Below are positions 17,850 to 26,767 of a DNA stretch of 64,000 nucleotides, piece after piece; positions within the stretch are counted from its first letter, which is position 1; each line of letters starts with the position of its first letter. The stretch comes from an uncultured Lachnospiraceae bacterium. Lineage in GTDB: Bacteria; Bacillota; Clostridia; Lachnospirales; Lachnospiraceae. The notes below the pieces were generated by a model, which was not told where the DNA came from, did no database searches, and was given only the letters and a program-made list of their open reading frames with translations. The stretch covers positions 1 through 64,000 of the forward strand of contig CAJTQG010000016.1 in NCBI GenBank assembly GCA_910578605.1, written 5' to 3'. Both the position numbers and the translations under genes were made by a program.

Positions 17850-20800
17850 ATGGAAAAGATAAATAGGAAAAAAAAGAAAAATAAGAAAAAACAAAATATA
17901 TTGGCAATAGGTATGCTTATATGTATACTGTCAAGTATATTTTATGCGCCTCAGATGTATAAGTTTGGCACACAGGAGGTAAAGGGAGACATAGTAGTGA
18001 GGGAGACGGGAGCTTCTCGTCAATTTGTTCATCCGGGCATGATTCACACAGCGGAAGGTTTTGTTAAGATTAAGCAAAATATTGACAATCAGGTGCAGCC
18101 TAATCTGGACACTTGGAATGCTCTGTTGTGGGATGGATTTTCTTCTCCAAACTGGAATCCTCGTCCGTTAGAGACAGTGAGCAGAGGGGTGAATAATAAT
18201 TATGCCCAGTTTTACATAGATATTCGTCGGGCATATCAGAACGCCCTGATTTACAAAATTAGCGGCAGTGTCCAGCATGGCCAGGCCGCCTGCAGAATTC
18301 TAAATGCATGGACAGATAATATGAAGGTGCTGACGGGAAATGCCGACCGCTTTTTAGCTTCCGGAATTTATGGGTATGAGTTGGCAAACGCAGCAGAGCT
18401 GATGAGGGATCATTCCGATTTTCACAAGGCGGAAATGGAACAATTGCTTTTAAATATATTTTATCCAATGAATGAGGATTTTCTTGTGCGGCACAATGAT
18501 GCTCATATTGGAAACTACTGGGCCAACTGGGATTTATGTAATATTGCTTCCATGATGTCAATCGGTATTTTCTGTGATAGGCAGGATATTTATGAGAAGG
18601 CTCTTGTGTACGCTAAGGTTGGTTTGGGCAATGGCTCTCTCTACAATGCGATGCCCTATGTATATGAGGATGGCACTGCTCAGTGGCAGGAGGCAGGGCG
18701 TGACCAAGGACATACTACATTTGGAGTGGGCTTGTGGGAGGTTGTCTGTGAGATGGCATGGAATCAGGGGGATGATTTGTATGGTTTGTCGGATAACCGC
18801 TTTTTAAAGGGAGCAGAATATGTGGCAAGGTATAATAATGGAGAGGATGTACTTTTTTCTGCTTATGAATGGAATCAGGGACAGTCAGGAAAACCTGTGT
18901 GGCAGACGGTTGTCAGCGGCGCAGGAAGAGGAAGCAATCGCCCTATTTACTCCATGGTATACAATCATTATGTAAATAGGAGAAGCTTATCGGCGCCTAA
19001 TGTGGAGAAGGTTTTAAAGGATGAAAATGGAAATTGGCGTATAGAGGGCGCTTGTACAAATGGAGATGAGCTTGGCTGGCAGACTTTAACCTTTGCCAAT
19101 TTAAGTGAGCCAGAGAAGCAAAAAGGGATTCAGGGAGATTTTGAAGATGGCGTCTATCGGATTCGCTCTATCTTAACAAGGAAATCTTTGGTGGAAAAAG
19201 AAAAAGGGACATTGTCCTTTGCCAAAGCAGGATTGGAAGCGTCAGAGTGGTGGACATTGAAAAATATAGGCGATGGGGAATATAGAATTACCAATACGGT
19301 GACAAATCAGGTATTGCAGTTAAAGGGAGATAATTTATATGCGTATGGTTGTCAGTTGGGCACAGGAGAAGCTTCGAGTGCAAAAGACACAGCATCAAAG
19401 TTAAAACAGCAGTTTGCTCTGCTGAAAAATGATTCAGGAGATTACCGCATTGTCGGTTCGTTAAATGGTTTTGTGTTAGATATTAAAGACAGTAATACAG
19501 AAGATAATGGGGAACTAATTCAGTGGAGATATCATGGGGCAGAATGTCAGAGATGGGTGTTGGAGAGCAGGGAGGAGCTTTTGCAGAAGGAGGAGAAGAA
19601 GGAACTGTTGGCTTCCATTGGATTTGACAATATAGCCGGATTGTGTGGGAGGGGAGTAAAGGCGCAGTTAAACGGCAAAGCTGTATTGTCTAAAGATTCC
19701 ATGGTTGGCAATTCTCTTTATCTAGACGGTGTCGGCAGCTACGTCAAGCTGACGGATGAAAATGGAGATTCCCTGCTTAGGGGATATAAGGAGCTGACCA
19801 TTTCCTATTGGAGCAAAACAGTCAGTCAGGAAGGTACAGATTGGTCATTTTTCGCAGCACCAAATGATGGGCCTCAAACCTATCTGTGGGAAAATTATGT
19901 GGGAGTGATGGAACAAAAAAACAATGTCTATGTTCAGCGTTACTTAAACACAGGAGAAAGACCAGAGGATGCAGATTTAGAGACGGTAAATAATCAATGG
20001 AAATATATTACAGTTGCTTTTGAAAAGGATAAAACGGTTTTGTATGTGGACGGAGTAAAAAGAAAGGAAGAGAAAAGTCTATATCCATTGGAGGAAATTG
20101 TGGGAATCAATGGAGTATGTTATATAGGAAAGGCCAACTGGGGAACTGGGGAGTACTATAAAGGATGGATTGACGAATTTTGCATTTACAGTTATCCGGT
20201 GCAACAGGAGCAGGCAAAAGTTTTGTATCAAAAAGCCTTGGCAGCCCATGCTGCCTACGAAGAAAAATTAAAGGGAGAAGACAAGGGAGAGGGTATAAAA
20301 ACTGCCATTGGAACATGTACCATAAAATCTCTGTCACCTCAATATTATAATGGGAAGGTGAAGAGACCAGGGGTTTCTATATTTGACAAGGGCAAAAAAT
20401 TGATTGAGGGCAAGGATTACAAAGTTTCCTATTTGAACAATAAAAATATTGGAACTGCCAAGGTGGTGATTGCCGGAATAGGTAATTACACTTCTCAAGC
20501 TGTAAGGACATTTTCCATAAAAGTTAAGAAAAATGCAGTCTACAAAGTGGGAAATTATAAGTATAAGGTGACAAGCCCGAAAACAAACGGTAAGGGAACC
20601 GTCAGCCTGGTGGGTGTCACAAAGAAGAAGCTGAAGAAATTAAATGTGGCGGCATCCATAAAAATTGGCGGTAAAAGTTTTAAAATTACTGCCGTAGGAA
20701 AACAGGCATTTAAAAATTGCAGGAAGGCAGTTTCTTTGACAATAGGAAAAAATGTAAAAACCATAGGAAGTAAGCTTTGTTACAATTGTAAAAAATTAAA

Positions 20801-20915
20801 ACTAATAAAAGTAAAATCTAAAAAGTTCCCGAAAAAAACGATAAGAAAGAAATGCCTGCGGGGACTGCCCTCACAAGCAGCTTCTAAGATAAAATTTAAG
20901 ATGCCGAAAAAATGA
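17850..20915 (+). CDS. Secreted alginate-lyase-fold polysaccharide lyase with ricin-type, LamG and LRR_5 modules
   Basis: The 1021-residue product has a very basic N-terminus and one hydrophobic segment (about residues 16-35), giving export or anchoring. Residues about 55-360 resemble the alginate_lyase (PF05426) toroid, with ANWDLCNIASM and EAGRDQGHTT, the latter carrying the likely catalytic His region. A ricin/beta-trefoil-like part follows (about 435-590; DIKDSN, IQWRYHGAECQRW). Next is a LamG domain (about 610-785; YWSKTVSQEG, IGKANWGTGEYYKGWIDE), a short Ig-like repeat (about 820-890) and BspA-type LRR_5 repeats (about 900-1010). It probably cleaves a uronic-acid polymer outside the cell; the substrate is not known. 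GGAGG lies before ATG 17850; the in-frame ATG at 17811 has no ribosome site. Confidence 0.8.
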   Translation: MEKINRKKKKNKKKQNILAIGMLICILSSIFYAPQMYKFGTQEVKGDIVVRETGASRQFVHPGMIHTAEGFVKIKQNIDNQVQPNLDTWNALLWDGFSSPNWNPRPLETVSRGVNNNYAQFYIDIRRAYQNALIYKISGSVQHGQAACRILNAWTDNMKVLTGNADRFLASGIYGYELANAAELMRDHSDFHKAEMEQLLLNIFYPMNEDFLVRHNDAHIGNYWANWDLCNIASMMSIGIFCDRQDIYEKALVYAKVGLGNGSLYNAMPYVYEDGTAQWQEAGRDQGHTTFGVGLWEVVCEMAWNQGDDLYGLSDNRFLKGAEYVARYNNGEDVLFSAYEWNQGQSGKPVWQTVVSGAGRGSNRPIYSMVYNHYVNRRSLSAPNVEKVLKDENGNWRIEGACTNGDELGWQTLTFANLSEPEKQKGIQGDFEDGVYRIRSILTRKSLVEKEKGTLSFAKAGLEASEWWTLKNIGDGEYRITNTVTNQVLQLKGDNLYAYGCQLGTGEASSAKDTASKLKQQFALLKNDSGDYRIVGSLNGFVLDIKDSNTEDNGELIQWRYHGAECQRWVLESREELLQKEEKKELLASIGFDNIAGLCGRGVKAQLNGKAVLSKDSMVGNSLYLDGVGSYVKLTDENGDSLLRGYKELTISYWSKTVSQEGTDWSFFAAPNDGPQTYLWENYVGVMEQKNNVYVQRYLNTGERPEDADLETVNNQWKYITVAFEKDKTVLYVDGVKRKEEKSLYPLEEIVGINGVCYIGKANWGTGEYYKGWIDEFCIYSYPVQQEQAKVLYQKALAAHAAYEEKLKGEDKGEGIKTAIGTCTIKSLSPQYYNGKVKRPGVSIFDKGKKLIEGKDYKVSYLNNKNIGTAKVVIAGIGNYTSQAVRTFSIKVKKNAVYKVGNYKYKVTSPKTNGKGTVSLVGVTKKKLKKLNVAASIKIGGKSFKITAVGKQAFKNCRKAVSLTIGKNVKTIGSKLCYNCKKLKLIKVKSKKFPKKTIRKKCLRGLPSQAASKIKFKMPKK

Positions 20916-20989
20916 TGTTGTATCATTGTTTTGCGGCAAGAAGCTATAAATGTTAAAGTGTAAAAAGTAGTGCAGAAAAGAGGAGGATT

Positions 20990-22795
20990 ATGGGAGATAA
21001 GAAAAAAAATGCAAAGAAGAGTGAAGAACAAAATTTTAGTTTTCAAGTGGATTTGAGGGGAATTATTCGGCTGCTCAGTGAAAATTTGTATTCTAGTGCA
21101 GATGTATTTCTTCGTGAGCTTCTGCAGAACGGTGTAGATGCTGTGGAGGCAAGGAGGGGGGAGGAGAAGGATTTTGACGGCGGCAGGATTTTAATTTCGT
21201 ATCATCAAGAACGAAGAGGGAAAGCAAAGCTCATGTTTACTGATAATGGAATTGGACTTACCTGTGAGGAGATTCATACATTTTTGTCAGTGATTGGGCA
21301 ATCATCCAAGCGGGGGGAAATGAAACGCTCCGGTTTTATCGGACAATTTGGAATCGGGCTGTTATCCTGCTTTTTAGTGGCAGATGAGATATTAGTTCAG
21401 ACTCGCTCCATTCGGGAGAAGCAAGGTTGGCGCTGGATTGGAAGAAGTGATGGCACTTATCAGGTGACTAAGGAGAAGGAGGATATGGCGGCGGGCACTG
21501 TGGTGACAATAGAGCTGGACGAGAAGATGGCTAGACGCTACAGGGAGGAAAAGATAGTAGGATTGCTGAAGGAATATGGGTTTATGCTGCAGCTTCCGGT
21601 GGAGTTTGAGGGGGACGGGGGCAGCAGGCGAATTAACGATGGATTTATTCCGTGGAGGCAATCCTTTTGCAGCGGGGAAGATATTCTGCAGTTTGGAGAG
21701 CTTATGTTTGATGAGAGCTTTTTTGGGGTAGTACCCATTTTGGGGGATGGACTTCGAGGTTATGCGTTTATCTCAGAACGCCAGACCAGCGCCGCAACAA
21801 TGGGGCGTCATAAAATTTATTTGAAGGATATGCTGATAACAGAGGACGGAAAAGATTTGATACCTAAGTGGGCGTTTTTTACAAGATGTATTCTTAATGC
21901 AGAAAATCTTACGCCTATGGCGTCTAGGGAGGGTTTTGTGGCGGACCATCAGCTGGCAAGGGTGCGGAATGAAATTGAAAAATGTTTATTTGACTATTTT
22001 GTATCTTTGTCCCAATATGATGTGGATAAGCTGAAGAGACTCACTATGATACATAATGTAGCGATTAAATCCTTGTCTGTGGAAAATGAGCAGATTTACA
22101 AGCTGTTCTTTCCTTTTTTGGTCTTTTCAACAAATAAAGGGAATCTCACAGGATTACAGATAATGGAGGCGGCAAAAAAACTGCCGGTGTACTACTGTGT
22201 TCAGGTGGATGACTACCAGAGGGCTTGCCCTTTAGTGGGCAATACAAGATTGCTTATCAATGGGGGCTATATTTATGACACAAGGCTTTTACAGCTTTTG
22301 AGGCATTATTATCCGGGTATCCGGTTGGAAATGTTTGACGAGGCTTCCTATGGGGAGTTGCTTCAGGAGCCTTCCCAGGATATGTATGGGCAGCTTGCAT
22401 CGCTGACAGCAGCGGCATGTGTATTAGAGCCTTTTCGGTGTCAAGCTGTGCTCAAGCAATTTGATCCCCCAGATGTGCCGGCGCTTTATGTGGCAGGGGC
22501 CGACTGTTTTTTTGACAATGCTTTTGGCAGAGGTGGTTTTTCTGATTTTATGTCGGGCTTTCAGCCTCAAAATTTTTCAGGGGAATTTGGAAGCAAATTG
22601 TACATCAATGCCAGAAATTCTCTTATAAGGCGGCTTGGACAAGTAGAAAATGAGGAGATGATAGAGACGATGATAAAGGTGCTGTATGTCCATGGGATGT
22701 TGGCAGGTCACTATAGTTTAAGTGAGCGTGAGACAGAGATTTTGAATACAGGATTGATTCAATTGATGGAATATGGATTGGGGGAGGAGCCATGA
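20990..22795 (+). CDS. HSP90-family ATPase (HtpG-like paralogue)
   Basis: A 601-residue cytoplasmic protein. The Bergerat ATP-binding motifs are intact: ELLQNGVDA, DNGIGLT, GQFGIGLLSCFLVAD and GTVVTIEL. In the middle domain IYLKDMLITEDGKDLIP and NLTPMASREGF correspond to the HtpG client loop and catalytic Arg region (SRE). The C-terminal third is divergent from canonical HtpG. It is likely an ATP-driven chaperone acting on a narrow set of clients. AGAGGAGGATT precedes the ATG. Its stop overlaps the next start by four bases (ATGA), so the two proteins are translationally coupled and probably work together. Confidence 0.88.
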   Translation: MGDKKKNAKKSEEQNFSFQVDLRGIIRLLSENLYSSADVFLRELLQNGVDAVEARRGEEKDFDGGRILISYHQERRGKAKLMFTDNGIGLTCEEIHTFLSVIGQSSKRGEMKRSGFIGQFGIGLLSCFLVADEILVQTRSIREKQGWRWIGRSDGTYQVTKEKEDMAAGTVVTIELDEKMARRYREEKIVGLLKEYGFMLQLPVEFEGDGGSRRINDGFIPWRQSFCSGEDILQFGELMFDESFFGVVPILGDGLRGYAFISERQTSAATMGRHKIYLKDMLITEDGKDLIPKWAFFTRCILNAENLTPMASREGFVADHQLARVRNEIEKCLFDYFVSLSQYDVDKLKRLTMIHNVAIKSLSVENEQIYKLFFPFLVFSTNKGNLTGLQIMEAAKKLPVYYCVQVDDYQRACPLVGNTRLLINGGYIYDTRLLQLLRHYYPGIRLEMFDEASYGELLQEPSQDMYGQLASLTAAACVLEPFRCQAVLKQFDPPDVPALYVAGADCFFDNAFGRGGFSDFMSGFQPQNFSGEFGSKLYINARNSLIRRLGQVENEEMIETMIKVLYVHGMLAGHYSLSERETEILNTGLIQLMEYGLGEEP

Positions 22796-23982
22796 TTTTA
22801 GCTTCACTAAATCGAAGTAACGTGGGGGATAATAAATTGTGGGAGCTGGTGGAGCAGACAAATCAACTGACACAGGGAGGATACGATGATTGGGACAGCA
22901 ATGCTCAGACATTGATGCCCCTGATGCAGCGGATTATAATGTTTGCTAGGGAAAAAGAAGAGTGGTACATTTATTTTTATGTTATGTCTAAGCTTTTTTG
23001 GTTTAGCAGAAGGACGGAGGTAAACAATATTCGCCTGTCTTTTCAAATTGCAGAAATGTTTCATCAAGATTATCAGAGTCGTCTGGGTGAGAGGTTAAGT
23101 GATTTTGGAAGAGAATATATAGTGAATCTTGCAGGGAATATTCTGGAGTTTTATGGTGGTTTTCCGCAAATTGATGATTTGAAATTAGAGCAAATGCTGA
23201 AGATTTTTCGGGAATGTGAGGCAATCTATGGAAGTGATTGGAACTGCGGGGATTACACGGCAGTTATGTATCTTGCTTTGTTGAATAAAGACATGAAATT
23301 GGCAGAGGAGGCAGCAGATAAGCTTAAGAAGGCCCCTTTTATAAACTGGTGTTATATGTGTACATATGGCAGACCTATGATTGGCTATTATATTTTGCAA
23401 AATGATTTGGAGATGGCAGTGGATTGGATTTATCAGCTTATTGACAGAGAAATGCCTAAAAAATATCAATGGTTTTTAAAAAAATGTCAGCAGGCAGAGG
23501 CTGAGGATTTGGTTGACCTGGCGCTTCAATATAGTCTGTGGTTAGGGAATATTCCGGCTTTTCACAAGTTTTTTCATGTGTGGAGGGAGATATATCAAAA
23601 GCCGGAGAAGGAAGTGGAGGATACTCACGATGTGCTGTTTCATGCTGTGGGGGGAGATTGGTCACACCAGGAGGAGCGGGTGCGGCTGGCACAGCAAGAT
23701 GACAGGGATATGAGGGAGCAGAGGGAGACGCCTCTAGATTGCTTTTACTGGTTTTTATGTTGGCATTGTTATTTTATTTTGTTAGATAGAAAGGGAGTGA
23801 GAAGTGTGAGTATAGAATTAGGGGAGGAGGGGAAACGTGAGTGGTCTTGCTTGGATGTTGCCCAATATTTTGAAAGGCAGGCAGATATAATAGGAGAGCA
23901 GATGGACAAAGCAAGAAAACAGTTTAGATATAAAGAAGTGAAACATTGTTATAAGGAATGCTGCCTTAACAGCATTCCTTAG
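22792..23982 (+). CDS. Hypothetical helical partner of the HSP90 paralogue
   Basis: A 396-residue soluble protein that I do not recognise. It is predicted to be almost entirely alpha-helical, rich in Trp, Tyr, Glu and Gln, with helix-turn-helix spacing reminiscent of TPR or armadillo-like solenoids (for example DLALQYSLWLGNIPAFHKFF). No signal peptide, membrane helix or catalytic motif is seen. The ATGA overlap with the HSP90 paralogue suggests a stoichiometric co-chaperone or client-adaptor; TPR-type co-chaperones of HSP90 are well known in eukaryotes. The last codons form a perfect hairpin (23953-23980). Confidence 0.75.
   Translation: MILASLNRSNVGDNKLWELVEQTNQLTQGGYDDWDSNAQTLMPLMQRIIMFAREKEEWYIYFYVMSKLFWFSRRTEVNNIRLSFQIAEMFHQDYQSRLGERLSDFGREYIVNLAGNILEFYGGFPQIDDLKLEQMLKIFRECEAIYGSDWNCGDYTAVMYLALLNKDMKLAEEAADKLKKAPFINWCYMCTYGRPMIGYYILQNDLEMAVDWIYQLIDREMPKKYQWFLKKCQQAEAEDLVDLALQYSLWLGNIPAFHKFFHVWREIYQKPEKEVEDTHDVLFHAVGGDWSHQEERVRLAQQDDRDMREQRETPLDCFYWFLCWHCYFILLDRKGVRSVSIELGEEGKREWSCLDVAQYFERQADIIGEQMDKARKQFRYKEVKHCYKECCLNSIP
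23953..23980. terminator. Perfect hairpin inside the 3' end of a coding region
   Basis: AAGGAATGCTG (23953-23963) pairs with CAGCATTCCTT (23970-23980), an 11-bp stem with a 6-base loop that also encodes the last residues before the TAG. No U-tract follows on either strand, so it may be a processing or stability element rather than a classic terminator. It lies between two convergent genes. Confidence 0.5.
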
Positions 23983-24025
23983 AGAGAAAGATAAAGCGGA
24001 ATCAGTAAATGGTGCAGTGTTTATC

Positions 24026-26464
24026 TTATCGGAGTAATGATTGTTCAGGAAGGATTGTATCAATGACATTGGTTGGTATTGTAAATTCAACAATCCCCAT
24101 GTATCCAGGGGCAACCTGGTATTCGTCAAATACGATTACTAGCTTACCCTGGTCATTGATATAATAGTTCTGTTCTGGTGATATGCTCTTAAAGCATTCG
24201 TCTTCATTCCAAATTCCCCCAGGGATAAAATAGTTGCCAGAACCATTGTTTACTTCAATGGTCATTTGCTCTAAAATATAACTGCTTATTGGTGTTATGT
24301 AATCGGCAGCATCTTGAAATAAGTCTTTCAGTTCTACCACACAGCCTTTGCGCTTATCCAATGTGAAACAGCGGCAGAAGTTGCCGGAGCCACCTACGTT
24401 CAGCGTGCTGTCAAACCGCATGGACAACAATGCATCATCGTTGCATAAAATAGTGTAGTCTGTTTCTAGTGCAACATACCCCATGAATTTGCGGATAATA
24501 TACCAGTTATATTTTTGGCGGAGTGTTTCTATATAATCTGTTATTTTTTGATTCATTTCTTCTATACCTTTTTCAAGTACAGGTGTATCTTGTTGTGAAA
24601 TGATAATTTCCTTTTTCAAGTTATTTGGTGTTGGCAGAGCAATGTCTAATGTTTCGGATTCAGTTACAGTGTTTGTTTTGGAAGCCGGTATATGGGTGTT
24701 GTTCGCTTTGTTTGTGTCTGTATTGGATACTTCCGATGTAGGTGTTTCATTGACATTTGGCTCAGTGGAGGATGCCTGAACTTTGTTTGCTTGAGATTTT
24801 GCAGGAGGTTCTTCTGCGTTTTGTATTGTTTGTGTAGCGTGTTCTGTTTTTTTAGGAGCTATATTTTCTGTCTCTTGTGTCTGAGATGTTTGGTAGCTGT
24901 AGTGGTCTTTTGAAACATTTTTTTGTTCGGACGTATTAGGAGTGTCCAGAAAAAGCTTTGGTTCTTTCACTTCAAATTTATTTTCTCCCCAACTGATTCT
25001 ATGGTATTTAACAGTGATAATTTGTACTATGGAACCAACAACAGGGATATCTGCCAAAACATTTGCTGTAGTGGGAGAAAAATTTAAAAAAATACAAATA
25101 CAAATAATGGAATAAAAAACAGCAAAAGCAGGTTTGTTGGAATGTATGGCCTGTGGTAAAGGTGCCTCTGGTACTATATTAAACATTACGATATTTAGTT
25201 TGAAATTGTTGTCTTCCCATTTACACTGCATGATTCCATTGTATTTTTCCACAGTGTTGACAATACTTTTCATGCCGATTCCATGCTCTGTATCTGCTTT
25301 GGAAATGGGCAAACCATTTTTGTCAAAGGCAACGGTTTTGCTACAAGTATTTTTAATGCATATATGAAGTGAGTTTTGGAATTTTAATTTTATTGTAATG
25401 TGCCGGTTAACTTCGTCTTCTTGCTCACATGCATGGATGGCATTTTCAAGTGCATTTGACAGTACAATGCACAAATCTATATCTTCAATCTTTAGTTTTT
25501 CAGGAATGGATATGGATAAATCTAATACACATCCTATTTCTTTTGCCTTAGTGAGATAGGAGGATAAAACCACATTCACCATCTGGTTTTTGGAGTAAGA
25601 GATATGCTCTGTAGCTTCAAGGCCCTTCATAAGGGAGTTTACATATTTTTCTGCATAAGTGTTGTCAGAATTGTGAAGGATATTGCCAAGGGCAAGAAGA
25701 TGATGGCGCATATCATGACGATATTCGCACAACAGCTCATGCTTTTGGGTAATCTCCATAAATTCCTTGTGTTGTATCTGAATATGGGTTTCATATTTAT
25801 CATGTTCTTTTTGTATCTGCTGTTTTGTAAATTCTGTCCGAAGCAGCTTTGCAATTAAATAAAATGCAGCTATTGCGATTAAAAACATCAGCAATACTGT
25901 AATCGAGTCGTAGGTGCTGTTATAAAAGTAAGAAAGCATTACAAGCAATAATAGCATTAGTGACAATGGTATAGACCAGTTAATGTCAGAGTATCGAACA
26001 AATCGAAAAAATGGTCTGCGTATATATTTTATGACGATAATACAAATTGCAGACATAATGACAAGCAGTATCAGAAGCCGGATTGCATAGTAATAGTGTA
26101 GTGAAGGGCGAAATATGTAAAGTGTTGCTTTCGATGAAAAACGTCCGGCAAAGCTGGTGAACAAGCCTATAAGCCAGATAGGGACGCTTCTGAAAAATCC
26201 ACTGTCAGACAGAAGGTGCAGGACAAAAATTGCAGGAATGAAAGTAGTGAGTGGCGTAAATCCTAAAGTAAATGCCAAATCATGGCTGCCAAGAAATGCT
26301 GCTGTATTTGATGCAGCAGAAAATGTTATACCCGCCAGAAGGATAAAAAATGTTTGTTTTGTTGTAAAACGGCTTTTTGTCAATGCCCCACATACAAAAA
26401 TAAAAGCTAAAAATATGATAATCTCTTCTGCTGTTCTTGTGTATAATATGCTCATGTTGCCCAT
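24026..26464 (-). CDS. GHKL sensor kinase fused to an RsiV/DUF3298-like extracellular domain
   Basis: The 812-residue product has three parts. Residues 1-210 form about six membrane helices. Residues 215-430 are an AgrC/LytS-like GHKL kinase with the H-box YRHDMRHH (H250), N-box LSNALENAIHAC and G-box EHGIGMKS. A further helix (about 445-463) is followed by NVLADIPVVGSIVQIITV, the juxtamembrane signature of RsiV-type anti-sigma proteins. A Ser/Thr/Asn linker (505-615) leads to a DUF4163-like (620-695) and DUF3298-like (700-803) region with GCVVELKDLF and EYQVAPGYMG. In RsiV this domain lies outside the cell and binds lysozyme. No response regulator or sigma factor is adjacent. AAGGAG lies eight bases before the ATG. 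Confidence 0.88.
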   Translation of the reverse strand: MGNMSILYTRTAEEIIIFLAFIFVCGALTKSRFTTKQTFFILLAGITFSAASNTAAFLGSHDLAFTLGFTPLTTFIPAIFVLHLLSDSGFFRSVPIWLIGLFTSFAGRFSSKATLYIFRPSLHYYYAIRLLILLVIMSAICIIVIKYIRRPFFRFVRYSDINWSIPLSLMLLLLVMLSYFYNSTYDSITVLLMFLIAIAAFYLIAKLLRTEFTKQQIQKEHDKYETHIQIQHKEFMEITQKHELLCEYRHDMRHHLLALGNILHNSDNTYAEKYVNSLMKGLEATEHISYSKNQMVNVVLSSYLTKAKEIGCVLDLSISIPEKLKIEDIDLCIVLSNALENAIHACEQEDEVNRHITIKLKFQNSLHICIKNTCSKTVAFDKNGLPISKADTEHGIGMKSIVNTVEKYNGIMQCKWEDNNFKLNIVMFNIVPEAPLPQAIHSNKPAFAVFYSIICICIFLNFSPTTANVLADIPVVGSIVQIITVKYHRISWGENKFEVKEPKLFLDTPNTSEQKNVSKDHYSYQTSQTQETENIAPKKTEHATQTIQNAEEPPAKSQANKVQASSTEPNVNETPTSEVSNTDTNKANNTHIPASKTNTVTESETLDIALPTPNNLKKEIIISQQDTPVLEKGIEEMNQKITDYIETLRQKYNWYIIRKFMGYVALETDYTILCNDDALLSMRFDSTLNVGGSGNFCRCFTLDKRKGCVVELKDLFQDAADYITPISSYILEQMTIEVNNGSGNYFIPGGIWNEDECFKSISPEQNYYINDQGKLVIVFDEYQVAPGYMGIVEFTIPTNVIDTILPEQSLLR

Positions 26465-26523
26465 ATATCTTGCTCCTTATCAATTTTGTATTTTATTTAT
26501 CTTTCCAATGTTGTGATTATTAG

Positions 26524-26552
26524 AGTATAACATATTTTTTTACTTATGTTAA
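26524..26552 (-). promoter_or_regulatory. Promoter for the sensor kinase fusion gene
   Basis: On the minus strand TTAACA (26552-26547), a 17-base spacer and TATACT (26529-26524), about 60 bases upstream of the kinase ATG. Confidence 0.6.
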
Positions 26553-26632
26553 CAAATATAAAATATGATTTTATAAACAATATTTGGGAATAAATATTTT
26601 TCTCATTAAAGTAAAGTAAAAGATAAAAAATA

Positions 26633-26644
26633 GAACAAATGTTC
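26633..26644 (+). promoter_or_regulatory. LexA (SOS) box upstream of uvrB
   Basis: GAACAAATGTTC fits the Gram-positive LexA/DinR operator GAAC-N4-GTTC exactly. It lies just upstream of the uvrB promoter and 123 bases before its ATG. Confidence 0.8.
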
Positions 26645-26653
26645 ATTTAAGCC

Positions 26654-26682
26654 TGTACTTTTTTCATAGATAGTGCTATACT
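26654..26682 (+). promoter_or_regulatory. Candidate uvrB promoter
   Basis: Extended -10 TGCTATACT (TATACT at 26677-26682) with a poor -35 (TGTACT, 26654-26659) at 17-base spacing, ten bases downstream of the LexA box. Confidence 0.5.
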
Positions 26683-26767
26683 ATAGGGACAAAATTTACT
26701 TTGGAATGTGCAGGTGCCTCCTTTATGAGGAAGGGATTTTGGAATAGAACAGGAGAAAGGATTTAGC

